This document shows, one piece after another, positions 11,819 to 23,634 of a stretch of DNA of 64,000 bases. The notes below the pieces were generated by a model that was given only the letters and a program-made list of their open reading frames with translations, did not search any database and was not told where the DNA came from. Positions within the stretch are counted from its first letter, which is position 1. Every line of letters starts with the position of its first letter. The position numbers were made by a program, and so were the translations under genes. This DNA comes from Agriotes lineatus (taxonomy: Eukaryota > Arthropoda > Insecta > Coleoptera > Elateridae), in NCBI GenBank assembly GCA_940337035.1, contig CALNHX010005876.1:35377-99376 (forward strand), written 5' to 3'.

Positions 11819-12964
11819 TCACTGATTATGTCCCGTTATATGCCTGCGCAAAGAGGATTTCCACCTTGTTCTATAACTGCAATAAGTACACACAAATGGC
11901 TTCTCTTGGCTGTGAATTAATACGTGCTGCTGTAAGGATTCCTTCCGTGCAGCCTTGTAGTGGCAAGTCATGCACTCAAATGACTTTTCTCCCGTGTGGC
12001 TTTGCATGTGCCTCTGCAGTATCATTTTCCTATTAGTCTTGTAGTGACAAATTTCGCATTCAAACGGCTTAAATCCCGAGTGAATCATCAAATGGTCCTG
12101 CAGGTTAGTTTTCCAGGGGGTTTTATAGCTGCAGACGTCACACTCAAACGGCTTATAGTCTGCATGGTTTTGCATGTGCCTTCGCAGCAGCCTCTTCTGC
12201 ATAGTTTGAAAATTGCACAGTTTGCAACTGAATATCTTTTCTACGCCGTGCACCAGCAAATGCTTATTGAAGTCGCCTTTACGACCTGTTTTATAATCAC
12301 AAGAGTTACAGCTAAAAGGTTTCTCCCCAGTGTGATTTTGTATGTGCAGCTGTAAGCTGTCTATTCGCGCAGCCCTATATGGACACAGTTTACACTTAAA
12401 TGCTTTTTCACCCGTGTGAGTTACCTCGTGCTTCTGTATGACATCTTTCCGTATACTTTGGAACGAGCAAAGCTTGCACTGGAAGGATTTTACACCCGAA
12501 TGGATTTTCAGGTGCACCTGCAAGTTACCCTTCCATGCAGTCCTAAATTCGCACAGTTTGCACACAAAAGGCTGCTCACCAGTGTGAACTTTCATATGCG
12601 CCTGCAAGCGACTTTCTTTGGCAGCTTCAAAGTTGCAAGCCTCACATCTGAAGGACTGATTCTCTGTGTGGGTCTTTCTATGTTGCATCAAGTAATGTTT
12701 TCGCACCGTCGCAAAGTTGCACTCGTTGCATTTAAACCTCTTCTTGGAATGAGTACCTTTGTGGTGCTTAAATTTGTATTTTGAAGACGTTTTAAAGTCG
12801 CAAACCTTGCAAGAAAAGTCCTCTGCTTCAGAAATGGCTTCATCCTTGATGTCTAGGTTTATAAATTCTGGAGGCTCTGACTTGACATCGGGTTCGCTCT
12901 TGATCATAACTGTTTCAATTTCAAGTTTAGCATACGGTCCAGTGGAAGCTGGCATATTTTCCAT
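11819..12964 (-). CDS. C2H2 zinc-finger protein with 12 tandem fingers, 381 aa
   Basis: Probable sequence-specific nuclear DNA-binding protein. Residues 1-49 are acidic and hold three psi-K-x-E motifs (I-K-S-E at 21, V-K-S-E at 27, I-K-D-E at 39), consensus SUMO-acceptor sites. Twelve uninterrupted C-x2-C-x12-H-x3-H fingers fill about 50-379, all with both cysteines and both histidines, mostly of the F-x-C-x2-C-x-F/Y type. Linkers are close to H-T-G-E-K-P/S-F. No ZAD is visible in this exon. Upstream on the coding strand a TTGTTGTAG acceptor-like site precedes the ATG, so a 5' non-coding exon is possible. Its fingers resemble those of the two 11-finger genes, which suggests a local family. 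Confidence 0.9.
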   Translation of the reverse strand: MENMPASTGPYAKLEIETVMIKSEPDVKSEPPEFINLDIKDEAISEAEDFSCKVCDFKTSSKYKFKHHKGTHSKKRFKCNECNFATVRKHYLMQHRKTHTENQSFRCEACNFEAAKESRLQAHMKVHTGEQPFVCKLCEFRTAWKGNLQVHLKIHSGVKSFQCKLCSFQSIRKDVIQKHEVTHTGEKAFKCKLCPYRAARIDSLQLHIQNHTGEKPFSCNSCDYKTGRKGDFNKHLLVHGVEKIFSCKLCNFQTMQKRLLRRHMQNHADYKPFECDVCSYKTPWKTNLQDHLMIHSGFKPFECEICHYKTNRKMILQRHMQSHTGEKSFECMTCHYKAARKESLQQHVLIHSQEKPFVCTYCSYRTRWKSSLRRHITGHNQ

Positions 12965-14160
12965 TTTTTCTGTACCTACAACAACTTAGTTGAGGGTGTT
13001 TGTAAAGTAGACCAAAAACGTGTACCACTGTGTCGACTCAAATCCTTAAAATAATTGTACCGGTAAGAACAAAATTCACTCTTATGACACTGTTAACTAA
13101 AGCTAGGAATAATCTTTTCCACTTTTATTATACCGATGATTTTGACTTTAATGTATGTCATTATAAACTATCACAGAATGCTTACAACTGTTTCGATTGA
13201 AATTTCTCAGTTACACCTCGGTGCTGAGTTTCTTATTAAGCACAATTCATAATTGACACAATATAACTTACAACTTTAATTCTTGTTATCATAATTATAA
13301 TTTACTGTATATGTTATGTTTTTGGATTTCTATAGAAATTTGTTTCGTCACAAGGATTTGATTGTGAAATAAACAATATTGTGATATTCTACCACGATTT
13401 TAAATAATTAGCAATTGACAATACAATAGGTTATGTTGTACGATATTTATATTGAACAAAAATTATATTTCACAGTTGTGAACAGTCTGGAGTGTAATAC
13501 AATTATGAATTTTAATTAATTTGCTATTCAAACGATATAGGAACATTTTACATAACCTAAAAAGAATTAGTGTGTGCAATTTAAAAAAATCAATATCGAT
13601 TAGCGAAATCTGTGACGAACAACAATAATGACTCAATACCATGAGTCCATCTTAGTTTTACATTCTTTTACTTCGTAGAATGAAATATAGTATTCATGAT
13701 TTTTTGGAACTCAACATTTTACGGAAATATTCGTTTTCGCAGGTTCGGATTCAGAAAAAATGGTTTTCGAAGTGATGTCTGTCTGTCACTCTGTGAACTG
13801 AGTCTGAATCTGTGTCATCTGTGAGTCTGCCAGTCGGTCTCTGTCCTCTCTACAACACATATGGTTTAAGGTGTTAGTATAGTGCTAACACTTGAGAACA
13901 AACATTGAGTTTTTCGGGCTGCTAATCTATTTGAAAAAGATCTTGATATTTAAAGGTGTTAAATATTTAAAAATATTTTATTTCTAAAAAAAATAATTAT
14001 TCCTCTTAACAAAGAAGCAGGTTTTGACCACATTAGTCTGTTCTTACATTTTGTTTTTAAGTTTTCTTTACATGTATAGTAAATACACTATAGTCTATAT
14101 CTTTTTTCAACAAGACTCAGAGCAGGCCATGACCATATATTTTTGTAAGAGTGTAGATAG
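12965..14160. other. Intergenic region with a TCTG-rich tract
   Basis: No gene is visible. A CTGT/TCTG-rich low-complexity tract lies at about 13775-13850. The interval is the upstream flank of the 12-finger gene and probably contains its promoter, but no element can be pointed to with confidence. Confidence 0.45.
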
Positions 14161-14727
14161 AATAGCTATTTATGCAACAAGTGCTAAAAGTTGACGTTTA
14201 TGCACGAGACATGAAAATTATGAAACGAAGCCGAAGGCTGAGTTTCATAACATGTCTCGTGCATAAACGACTTTTAGCACGCGTTGCATACAATATTTTA
14301 TCTACGACCTTAATTTTACCGTTATTAATCCATAAATATCAATTTAACAAAAGTTTGCATCTGCGACACTTTTAAATTTATGTCATAATAAACAGTAGAC
14401 CACGCTGCGCGGGCGATTGTTTGCCACGCCAGTACTGTCAAGGTGAGTTACGAAATGTAATTATTGATACTCTACATCTGACTGTATTCATTACATAATG
14501 CTTTAATTATTTCAAAAACGCTTTACCTGTAACGCAAGAAGCAACTAGAATAACTTTACAACTTCACTTCCAGTTCGAAATTGTAGTTTTATAACCTCAC
14601 TTCACTTTTAGCCCATGTGCTAAAAGTAAACAGCTGATTTCTTTAACCACGGTAAACTATAAAAAGTCACTTTTAGTGAAACAAGCTAGCGCTAAAAGGC
14701 CTACTTTTAGTAGTGGTCGTAGATAAA
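14161..14727 (+). repeat. Palindromic repeat family, copy 1
   Basis: One of three copies in the window (others at 31385-31950 and 56082-56634). It starts AATAGCTATTTATGCAAC and ends GGTCGTAGATAAA. The first 120 bp form a long imperfect hairpin whose arms contain GTGCTAAAAG..CTTTTAGCAC and TTTATGCACGAGACATG with its reverse complement, around a GAAGCCGAAGGCT centre. TTTATCTACGACC at about 14298 is the inverse of the 3' end. The motif GCTAAAAG/CTTTTAGC recurs about seven times. A 67-codon frame spans the hairpin and is a by-product of the repeat, not a gene. No transposase or consistent target duplication identifies the class. Confidence 0.8.
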
Positions 14728-14931
14728 TTTAGTTAAAAACCAGAATTTGATGTTAGTTACAAATGAAGTTAGCAAGGTAACCTGAAACTAGAATTTCCGC
14801 TTATTTTCAAAACTTTGCCATTAAACTTACGAAAGCAACAATGAATCGCTTGCTTAGTTTCTTTTGTTAGGTTTATTGGTGTTTTGAAGGTATATTTTCC
14901 AAAATGTTGTAATAACTTACAGTGTTCAAAC

Positions 14932-15539
14932 CAGTGGTGTAGTGGCAAATTTGGCAGTGGGGGAACGCTAGACTTCCGGGGGGTGTGGAGGGGGGGTATG
15001 GAATACTCCCTAGAAAAGGGGGGGTCCGGGGGACCTCCTCCGGAATTTTTTTAAAAGTATAGATGCTAAAATATGCGTTTTGGTGTTTTCTGGTGGAATT
15101 TTTCCGTATTACGATGTTTGCGGTTTTGTAGTCTTAATATATAAATATAAAGCCTACAACTTTCTAATTCAAACTGTTTTTAATACTTTGTATATTCATA
15201 ACAAGTAGCAAGTCATGTTTGACGTAATTTATCTAAATAATAACATATGCCACTATTTAAATGACAGTGGAATGAACAATTATCAAATTGTTTGTGCAGA
15301 CAACAGTATTTACTCCATGCAGGCCTACGCCATACAATACGTTCAATTTAGTATCGCTTAATATTTGCAATAAGAACATCGCACATTTTGGAAAATCTGC
15401 CAGTAAATTTAATAAGTTTTACTTGTGTGTTTTTTTGCCGTAATTATTGTATTAAATTAACTTTCTACTAAATTTAATCTTTTTTTTACTTAACAAAAAA
15501 CCAGTGGGGGAACGCCGTTCCCCCTCGACTACACCCCTG
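14932..15539 (+). mobile_element. hAT-type non-autonomous element 1 (608 bp)
   Basis: The ends read CAGTGGTGTAGT and, inverted, CAGGGGTGTAGT. The element is flanked by GTTCAAAC on both sides (14924-14931 and 15540-15547), an 8-bp target duplication as made by hAT transposases. The first 120 bp are very G-rich, and a GTGGGGGAACG motif occurs near both ends. No transposase is encoded. Its right-hand target copy doubles as the left target copy of the next element. Confidence 0.85.
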
Positions 15540-16042
15540 GTTCAAACCAGTGATTTTAAAGGGTATAGATACAAACACACGGTTCACTTAATGTGCCAGC
15601 ATAACCTACACATACATTTTTGGTGCCATCTCTTTCTCAAGCAAAAGAATGTATATGTATTTATACTATTTATCTTTGTCGTAATTGCGCTGCCAACCTT
15701 AAAGCTAAGGTGCCAAAATGTACATTGCCAAAACGTTATATGTCATACTGATGTCCAGACATCTTATATTTTCAATTAATATCAAAGTAATCGGCACACC
15801 TTACGCATTCTAGAAAGTTTTTATAGGGTCTTTCAAGTTTGTCTGTGTTGGTTTTTATTGAAATTTTTATTTAAAGGTTGTTTTGTCACGCGCCTCGCCT
15901 GCATTAATTAATAAAAATTGCGAAGCGTAGTTTTTTAATCAACGTAGGCGATGCTCACACACGATACACTTTAGCAACATGACTATAATTTGCAAGAGTT
16001 CTTCGCAATTTAAATGTTTTTTCTAGGAACTAGACAAATGTA

Positions 16043-16616
16043 CAAGGTCCGGCAGAATGAAGTATCCATCTTTAAAGTTAATTCAGTTCATAATATAATG
16101 AGATATACATTCAAATCAAGTCGCCATGCTTTCGCGATAAATGGAAATTTAAGACAGTGGTCAATGTGTTTGCGAGAAATGTCAGTTTAGCTGTGAATAT
16201 GGAGCATTAGTAAAATATTCAATGTTGTTTTGAGGTTGAAGCTTATTTTAAAAATAACAATTCTGTTGTAACCACCCAGCGTTTATTTCGTCGCCACTTT
16301 CATTTAAATCCACGAGATCCAGTTCCTAGTCGAATAACAATTAAAAAGTAGGTACACAAGTTTCGCAGTACTGTCTCATGTGCCAAAGACAAACCAAAAA
16401 GAAGAACTGGTTCTGTACGCACACTCGAAAAAAAAACTTTCGTGCTAGGTTTCAAGAGTACCAGCAGCGAGAAAAAGGTCACTTGACTGATGTAATATTT
16501 AAATAATAAAATTTCCGCATTTCCTTAAGAACCTTTTGTTTGATTTTTGAATAAAAATTTAGCCATTAACAAAAACAACTCAATTTAAAATAGATACTTC
16601 ATTCTGCCGAACCCTG
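16043..16616 (+). mobile_element. Mariner-like internal-deletion derivative (574 bp), TA-flanked
   Basis: Inverted ends share CGGCAGAATGAAGTATC and lie next to TA dinucleotides at 16041-16042 and 16617-16618. It sits inside hAT element 2 and is therefore younger than it. The interior keeps only part of the DNA-binding half of a transposase, with no catalytic domain. Confidence 0.85.
16256..16427 (+). pseudogene. Mariner transposase DNA-binding fragment
   Basis: The translation reads T-T-Q-R-L-F-R-R-H-F-H-L-N-P-R-D-P-V-P-S-R, followed by a stop where tryptophan is usual, then V-H-K-F-R-S-T and a basic R-R-T-G-S-V-R-T segment. This is the layout of the helix-turn-helix domain of mariner-type transposases (DUF4817-like). 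Nothing of the DDD/DDE core follows, so the protein cannot function. Confidence 0.7.
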
Positions 16617-16946
16617 TACTTCCTTGCAATATAACAACTTCATGTAAAACACTTAAAATGCATACAGTTTTTGGTTCCACAAAAATAATTTAGTTTAACG
16701 TTTAGTTGTCATTCGTAAAAAATTGTAGCAATCAAAAACATACGGTATTGAAAAGCAAAAAGAAGCGTGGTGTTAAATATCTAGGGTGCTGTGCTCGCAA
16801 TTGCGAAAAGGATAGAGCGCATTCATATGCTGTATTACAGAAGAAGATAGTACAAAAAATGGATGTTACATATCTTGGCACATAACCGTATGTAATACGT
16901 TAATGCTGTATTTGTATCTATACCTTTCAAAATCACTGGTTCAAAC

Positions 16947-19156
16947 AGCTATCAAAAGTGACGTTAGTGACATTTTTAAGGTTAGGGTTAGTACACTGTG
17001 AAAAATATTAGAAGTCACAGCCTACTTTGAGTTTATGTCATCTAAGAACTGACAAAATTGTAAAATGTTAATCACTGTAGTTCGTTGTTAAATTGAGTTT
17101 TTTATAAATTATTAAATTTAGCATTTTTTGTAATATATCTTAGTATAACTTTCGTTGTAGTAGTTTTAATAAGTTCATATTTGGTAAATCTCCGAGTAAC
17201 GTATTTTGCAGGATATCTATTAAAATAAAATCCTCTTTATGCGGCAACTCAATTACTGAAATCTCCACTGCATCTGCATCATGCACGCTCATGGGCGATG
17301 TTGCCGGAATACAATTTCAGGAGACCTTCTGGCCCGCTAAACACCTGTGCTAAATTCCCAGCCGCATTCCTGAACTACAAATACATTTTTTGGCTGCTTT
17401 CCACCTATGAAAACCCATGTCGGAGGGTTTCATAAAACCGCAGTACGTACACGCTCACTTAGCTAAAATCAGTGGATTTGTGTTGACGATACAGGCAATT
17501 GTGCCAGCGAGAGGTTATGCGTCGATCTAAAAAAGACCTTTGGTTTACCAATCATGAGCGGATCAAGTAACTTATTTAGCTTTATTATCGGTCGCATTGG
17601 CGATTTCAATTAGGGATCTAATAAACTTACGCAGCAAGTGTGTGCAATCTGCAAGGCAATATTAATTGTTTGACATTATGATTTGAGTGTGATTCCAGTG
17701 ATTTTTATTACTATTTGCAGCTGTAGCTTGCCAGGATTTTACCTTGAATTATTTTTGTAAATTGCTTAATATTTCTTGTATAATTACGTTTATTAATTGT
17801 GACACTGTTTGGGTGAAATTAAATTTTACTTACTGTTACTGGTATATTTTCTTTATTTATCTATACTTACGACCCTTCATAAACCTGCCCGTTTTTTAGA
17901 TTTAGGTTGTGAAGTAAGAGGCATCCAAGGTAGGTGGTAAATGATTTGTTAGCTGATTTGTGTTTTTGTTGTGAATAACGACCCCGTTTGTATTCAATTT
18001 AATCAATTTTTTGTAACCTTAAGAACCACCTTAATCACGCCATATTCTGCCGAGGGTTTGAGCTAGCCAGAGCTGTGTTCACCCCGTTTAAGGGCGTTAC
18101 AATATTCGTCAAGATATTGCAAACCAGTAAAACCATTCGTAAATATTGTTTTCCAAATATACTTGACGAAGGAAACTGAAATATATAATGGGACAATTGC
18201 GACCATAAATTAATTGAAGCCTCTCATTATTGAGGTTTAAGCATTTATTAAGTTTAAACGTTATTCAAGCCTATAAACTAAATTAGGTTTGAACATACTT
18301 TTTTGTTATAATATAGAGATGTTTTACAATGAATTTTTATGAGTTAAAAGTTTGCTGTGGAGATAGCACTAATTTTTTTAAGCTTCTTGTAAAAATGTAA
18401 ATAGATAAGAATGCAGGTCTATCAACTTTGTGGTACTTAGATAGCTATAAAATATTTTAATCGTTCGAAAAGGATTCATTAGGGAGTAATTATTCCAATG
18501 GAAAGATGCAAATTGCTTACTAAAATTGTCAAAGTATTATTGAAGAAATTTGTTGTTTACAAAATCAACCACTTTCTAATATATACATTAGCATCCAGGT
18601 AATTAGTATTATTAATAATTGCAACAAGGACTACCTCGAAATGTAATTTACTTGCGTCGTTAACTAGTTTCTATATGTTGATGTGGTTTCGTATATTAGT
18701 GTACATATATTAGTTGTTAGTTTTACTTATTTCATTAACGCTTTTAATATTACAAATTATTATTAATTGTGGACTAACGAGTATCGCGCGATATGCCCCG
18801 AACGTACACCAGAACAAAAAATCGCAGAAGAGCAGCCGTTGCTAGAAGAGTTTTCGATATTCGGGAAAAAGCCTTGCGGAAATGTTTGTCTGATGAATAT
18901 TGCGACGGTTTTTTGATTTTGCTCTTCTTTAATTATTAATCTCAAATTTTTATCACTTGGTAGTACATTTCTTACCTTGACTGTTCACGGCTCGAGCATG
19001 CAAATAGAACAAATCGATTGGTCATCTCTCTCTCTCTCTCACTCTGGGTTACTGTAGAATTATAATTAGGACAAACACAAAATAAAACTGACTTTTATAT
19101 AAGGTAATTTATATTTATTAAATATAGATCTTTTAGATATTATTGTAATTAATATT
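16947..19156. other. Intergenic region with a short CT microsatellite
   Basis: No coding feature is supportable. A (TC)n tract of about 18 bp lies at 19024-19042. The remainder is AT-rich and shows no clear ends of mobile elements. Confidence 0.45.
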
Positions 19157-19430
19157 TGGTGTCAATTTTATATGGGCAATACCAAGGCGGTCTATACTGT
19201 TCCAGGCTATGACAATGGCTCTGTTGCCAAATTGTGTGCTAGGCCAGTGTTGCGTACCAAGCTGCAGTCAACTTACCCTTCATCAGTTGCTCAATATGTT
19301 AGCGTGTTCAAGTTTCCATCTAATGAAACGGTGGTACAAAACTGGAAAGAACTGGCAGATGGGAAAGGCTAGTGTTGTGTGTGAAAAGTAGTTTAAAAGA
19401 GCGGATATAAAGGGTAACAAGATGTAGAGA
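19157..19430 (+). pseudogene. Degenerate THAP-domain fragment
   Basis: Reading across frames gives V-P-G-Y-D-N-G, then V-S-V-F-K-F-P-S-N-E-T-V-V-Q-N-W-K-E-L, then S-V-V-C-E-K followed by a stop and F-K-R-A-D-I. This is the order of a THAP zinc-binding domain (C-x2-4-C, F-x-F-P, W, C-x2-H-F). The first cysteine pair and the final histidine are lost or frameshifted. THAP domains occur both in host proteins and at the N-terminus of P-element transposases; the decay favours a transposon origin. Sequence up to about 20300 may belong to the same dead unit but is unreadable. Confidence 0.45.
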
Positions 19431-20317
19431 CTTGTTCCGACTGCAATATCACTAGCTTCCGGGCAAGTTATTTTGAAGAAATTGCTGTTTTAGATAAAGT
19501 CAAAATTAATAGCAATGGAGAATTACGTACCTACCCATTAGGAATTGTTTTTAAATCAAATATTACAGTGCAGTGAGTCACTACGATGTAAATAGCAGTG
19601 ATTTTATAGATTTTTTCCGACTGGCAATCACAATGAAAGGACAATGCACTTACAGATTTTTCATTTCGTTACCAAAACCAGTAATTTTTTGTTAACGGCA
19701 GCCATGTTGCCAGATTGTGATGGGCCATTCCAAAGGTCTCTTTATAGGCCCAGTGGCATGGCCTGAAACAATATAAACCGCTTTGATATTATCATATGGT
19801 CGAAATTTGACAGATCATCGTTTGGAAGATAAAGTAAGATTAGTAAATTTACGCGATGATTTTCACACTAACTCTGACATTTTTATTATAATTTGAGTTA
19901 TTTGGATGACAATACTGACTACAACCACAGAGACAGCCTGTCAAATACTTCATCATCTGGGAGTCATCTAAAAGACTCAGATAACGATGGCGTTTTGTTG
20001 GTTCGTCTTGTGTACATCTATCAAGAAACGGAAAAGAAGAAGCAAAACTTAAATTGATCAAAACAAATGACAATGAGAACCCTTCATATCTCGCAACTTT
20101 TGCTTCAGCTGCAGAAAATGAAGAACAAGAACCTGAAATACGTAGATAGACAATCCACTTCTTCCAAATGTAAGAAATGGTATCTAGAGATATTTTTACA
20201 TTTTATAGATCTACTTCTGGCCAAAGCATGGTTGGGATACAGATATAGTCAAAGCAGGACTGGATAAAAAGGGCATCTTGGATTCATCGGGTTTTAGAGG
20301 AAAATTAGCTGAGGAAC

Positions 20318-21062
20318 TTTGTTTTTTTTTAATTATTATTATGCAATACAGAGTAGACGGCCAAAGTGGCCGATTGGACCCATATTAAGTATATAGGATA
20401 CACATTGACAATATACAGATCTATAAATATAAACAAAGATACAAATGTAAGTTCATATGAGCCATACAGGTAGATCAAGGCGACATGTGCACGTCTAACA
20501 AGCTTTTAAAGACGTTGACATTTGCGGATCGAGGATGTGCGCCGGTAAGCCATTCCATACCGATACAATCTGGTACAGCGCTCATTCACTAGTTTGTACT
20601 TGTGGCACCTCAGATTGGTGTTTTGGCTGAAGTGAAATATGGTACCCAGGTTGCAGCTGTAATGGCCAGTGATGATTTTATAGGTTTCGATCAGGTCACC
20701 TCTTTGACGTCTGATAACTAGGGTGGACAACCCTAGGGTTTTCAGCCTTTCAGGATATGGAAGCGGACGTAGAATAGGAGAAAGTTTTGTAAATCTTCTT
20801 TGGACTTTTTCTAGTAAATCAATATCTTTCGCAAAATATGGATTACAGGTCACAGCACCGTAGTCTAGGATGGGAAGTACGTAGATCAAATTAAGCTTTT
20901 TCAAAAGCAACGGAGACAGGTTTTTAAATGAGTGTGATATTTGATATATCAGAAAGTTTGCTTTTTTAACTGTACTAAAGATGTGGCTACCCCATTTCAG
21001 GTCAGATGTTATAATTCTCAACAACTTCCGTTTTGCAGATGATACGGTAATAATGACAGAAA
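20318..21062 (-). pseudogene. 5'-truncated LINE: C-terminal reverse-transcriptase region and 3' tail
   Basis: The minus strand encodes I-I-T-S-D-L-K-W-G-S-H-I, a run ending Y-V-L-P-I-L-D-Y-G-A-V, then L-E-K-V-Q-R-R-F-T-K and G-L-S-T-L-V-I-R-R-Q-R-G-D-L-I-E-T-Y-K-I. This is the order of the thumb and C-terminal region of CR1/Jockey-group LINE polymerases. A frameshift near 20550 moves the last 23 residues to another frame, which ends at a stop shortly after. The 3' end is an A-rich tail (T-run at about 20320-20336 on the plus strand). No catalytic F/Y-A-D-D remains, so this is a dead copy typical of 5' truncation. Confidence 0.8.
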
Positions 21063-21770
21063 ACATCAATGACCATCAGAACGTAATGCAACGCCTTAAT
21101 ACAAACTGCAATTTAAATAATACCAAATATATGGTTATTACTACCTATATCTATAATTGAAAACACTCAACTGAACGTTGAAAACACAGACACAGAAAAA
21201 GTTAATGCATACAAGTATCTGGGAGTGTGGATAACATCAAGCATAGATCAAACCACGTATTGAAGTGGCACGCACATCGTTTGTAAAAACTCAGAAAATT
21301 GCTATGCTGCCGTGATATTGGCCTGAAACTTTTTCTGAGAATGCTCCGGCGCTATGTGTTTTCCACTCAGCAAGTACATCTAAATAAACCGGCTGTCTTC
21401 GAGCTTTGGTGCTATAGGAGGATCCTACAAATATCATGGACGAAAAGAGTATCAAATATAGAGGTTACTAGAAGGGTGGAAAATGAACCGGAAATCCTGA
21501 TAACCATAAAAAAGATATTTGAGTATCTGGGACATGCAACGAGCGGACAAAAATACGCATTGTTACAATTAATAATACCACGTAGAATTCGAGGGAAGCG
21601 AAGTGTGGGCAGGCGTAGATTATTTTGGCTTAGAAACTTCAGAGAGTGGTTTAGATGCAGCAGTGCAGAATTGTTTAGAGCAGCCGTCATTAAAGTCCGA
21701 ATAGCTATAATGGTTTCCAACCTTCGATAGAAGAGGAACCAGAAGAAGAAACAGAAGATAACCTCCCTTA
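21010..21770 (+). pseudogene. LINE fragment: end of reverse transcriptase and C-terminal domain
   Basis: The plus strand reads F-R-F-A-D-D-T-V-I-M (polymerase motif C), then K-Y-L-G-V-W, then in a second frame (21299-21730) E-L-W-C-Y-R-R-I-L-Q-I-S-W, F-E-Y-L-G-H, G-K-R-S-V-G-R-R-R-L-F-W-L-R-N and a closing R-I-A-I-M-V-S-N-L-R. This order is typical of a large insect LINE group with endonuclease and reverse transcriptase. Several frameshifts and stops show that it is dead. It abuts the opposite-strand LINE fragment, so one inserted in or next to the other. Confidence 0.8.
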
Positions 21771-21799
21771 GCAACAGCTAGCGAGACAACATGATTTGA

Positions 21800-22559
21800 A
21801 GTGCTGCACACAAATTACAGTCATATCTAATCAATTAAGTTATATCATATTAAAACCTAAATGTAATGCAACCACAGGTGCGTGCATTCAAACCCCAAAA
21901 TACTGGAGACGTCCGGTGGAATGCAGTAGATGGAACGAAAATCGCATTCGCTTGCTCCAAGGCTAGATTACTGTAGCATCCCCAAAACTCCCTTTACGAT
22001 CACAATTCCTTCACTCGGGATATAGGACGCCTTAAAAATGGCCCCCTACTCTACAGCGTCCCTGAACCATTCACACCGCCAGCAAACTTCGACTCCCGAG
22101 CCCCGGGACCCGAAAGACAACTCTGCCTTTCATTTACGCCAAGAAATTAGCATAGCACCTGCCATGTGCTTTTAGGTTAGAATCACATGAAAACGACTTT
22201 GAGAGATATTCGAATTGTACAACTGCTTCTAGCGGATTCTCATACCAATAAAAGATCGAGCTCTACACACAACTAAGGCGAAAATGTGCGCTCTTAGCAC
22301 GATCAACTTAGAAGAATCGAGCAGCGAAAATGTACAGACATCATCACTTTGACCCAATTTTACTGCAAACTAATACATTTTCCAAGGCAACCTAGCGGCT
22401 GTCAATCATAGCTTCTCAAAGCATTTGCAACAATGGTTGCCTACCTACTAGACGATCAAGGTCTCATTTCAACGAACTAACAAACTGCTGCACTAAAAAT
22501 GCATTCAATACTTACGTTCTGTTAATTTTCATCTCAAGTAAATATAATAATTTAATAAA
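21800..22559. other. Intergenic region, nothing recognised
   Basis: No open frame with family motifs and no clear terminal repeats. Base composition is more balanced than in the neighbours up to about 22430, which may mark old transposon sequence. Confidence 0.4.
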
Positions 22560-22840
22560 CTGTAATAAAAACAAAACTCGTTATCTTTTGTAGTCTTCTT
22601 TATTAGCAAATTTATCATACGTATACGCATTTTGTTGCATCAAAATAAGATACGGATAGTTAAATTACAAAATTGAAAATCAGAATGAGTAAGATCAATG
22701 GTAGAACTCCTGTCAAGTTGACCTCTACAGAAAAGTAGAGGTGCACTAATAGTAGTTGTGATACTTTTACTGTTGACAATAAATTTGTGTAAGTCACTAG
22801 AATTATTATTCTTAGCCTATTAATAGTGTGAAAGCAAAAA
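22560..22840 (+). repeat. Duplicated flank block X (empty hAT site)
   Basis: This block, containing ACGGATAGTT, CAGAATGAGTAAG and GTCACTAGAATTATTATTCT, recurs at 54403-55042. There the second copy is split by a hAT element, whereas here the target (GGTAGAAC, 22700-22707) is intact. In this copy it lies upstream on the plus strand of the first 11-finger gene; in the other it lies beyond the end of the second duplicated segment. That arrangement suggests a tandem array of units. Confidence 0.75.
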
Positions 22841-23634
22841 CGAGCTTTTTACTATGTACCCTTATTAAATCCCATATTTACAGATTATGTATTTCAGTGC
22901 AGCTGTGTTCAGCGTATAAAAACTATATTTATTCAAAATCAGAAGCATACTAGAATTTAAAGATTAGGTATACTGAAACATTGCAAGCTGAAGATTGATC
23001 AATTCTCCATAAGAACCTGGTGATGAAATCCTAAAAAAATATATAAAAATCCAATGTTTGGCGTAAACAATTTTTATAGTGTTTGAAATCTAATATCTAC
23101 GTAGTAATTTATAACATTTGTTCTTTTTGTTTCAGAATTACAGCACTGTCTCACGTTTGACACTTTACAGAAGTGTTGAAAGCAAGACGTGATAAAAAAA
23201 ATCACACTAAACCTTACAAACTTCTTTATATCACCAACCGTTTTTAGAAAATACAAAAGATAACAATATAGTTAATTATATTATAAAAGACTAGCAACCA
23301 GTGAGACAAATGTCTTATTTAAAAAAACAAAAAGACCGTTTTGCAAATAGAACGCGTATTCACACGTACGTATATGACGTCATTGTTGGTAGCAAACTAC
23401 CAGTCGCATTCGCCTTGATAAAATTTGCCTAGAATCTAACCTAAAAAGTTAGGATTCGGATAATTATAATAATTAGTGTTAGAGACTGAAATTCGGTTCT
23501 TGACCTGACATGACCATTCCAAACATATAACTTTTTTCTCTATCTCTTACGGTTTGGCTGCTGAAACAGCGTCCCGGACAAGTCTATTATATATATAGAT
23601 AAGGCAATTATTGTTTAAGAAATATATTTACAAG
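22841..23634. other. 3' flank of the first 11-finger gene with an insertion of about 300 bp
   Basis: Homology to the 3' flank of the second 11-finger gene starts at CCAACCGTTTTTAGAA (23236; counterpart near 48860). Around 23290-23597 there is a segment absent from the other copy, where ATTATAAAAGA is directly followed by TAAGGCAATTA. The extra segment ends in a TATATA run and contains no open frame. It may be a SINE-like or other short insertion, but I see no tRNA-derived box motifs. Confidence 0.55.

Larger units (their letters stand above)
15548..16938 (+). mobile_element. hAT-type element 2 (1391 bp), carrying a nested mariner
   Basis: The ends match over about 28 bp as inverted repeats, beginning CAGTGATTTT and sharing GGTATAGATACAAA. 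GTTCAAAC flanks it at 15540-15547 and 16939-16946, an 8-bp hAT-type target duplication. Without the nested mariner derivative the element is about 815 bp and shows no intact transposase, so it is non-autonomous or decayed. Its ends differ from those of the neighbouring hAT element, so these are two families. Confidence 0.82.

Noticed and set aside
11996..12784. Long plus-strand frames opposite the 12-finger gene
   Set aside because: They are antisense shadows of the tandem finger codons; similar shadows occur opposite both 11-finger genes.
14172..14375. 67-codon frame repeated at 31396 and 56420
   Set aside because: It appears three times only because it lies across the palindromic repeat; the translation follows the hairpin arms and has no protein features.
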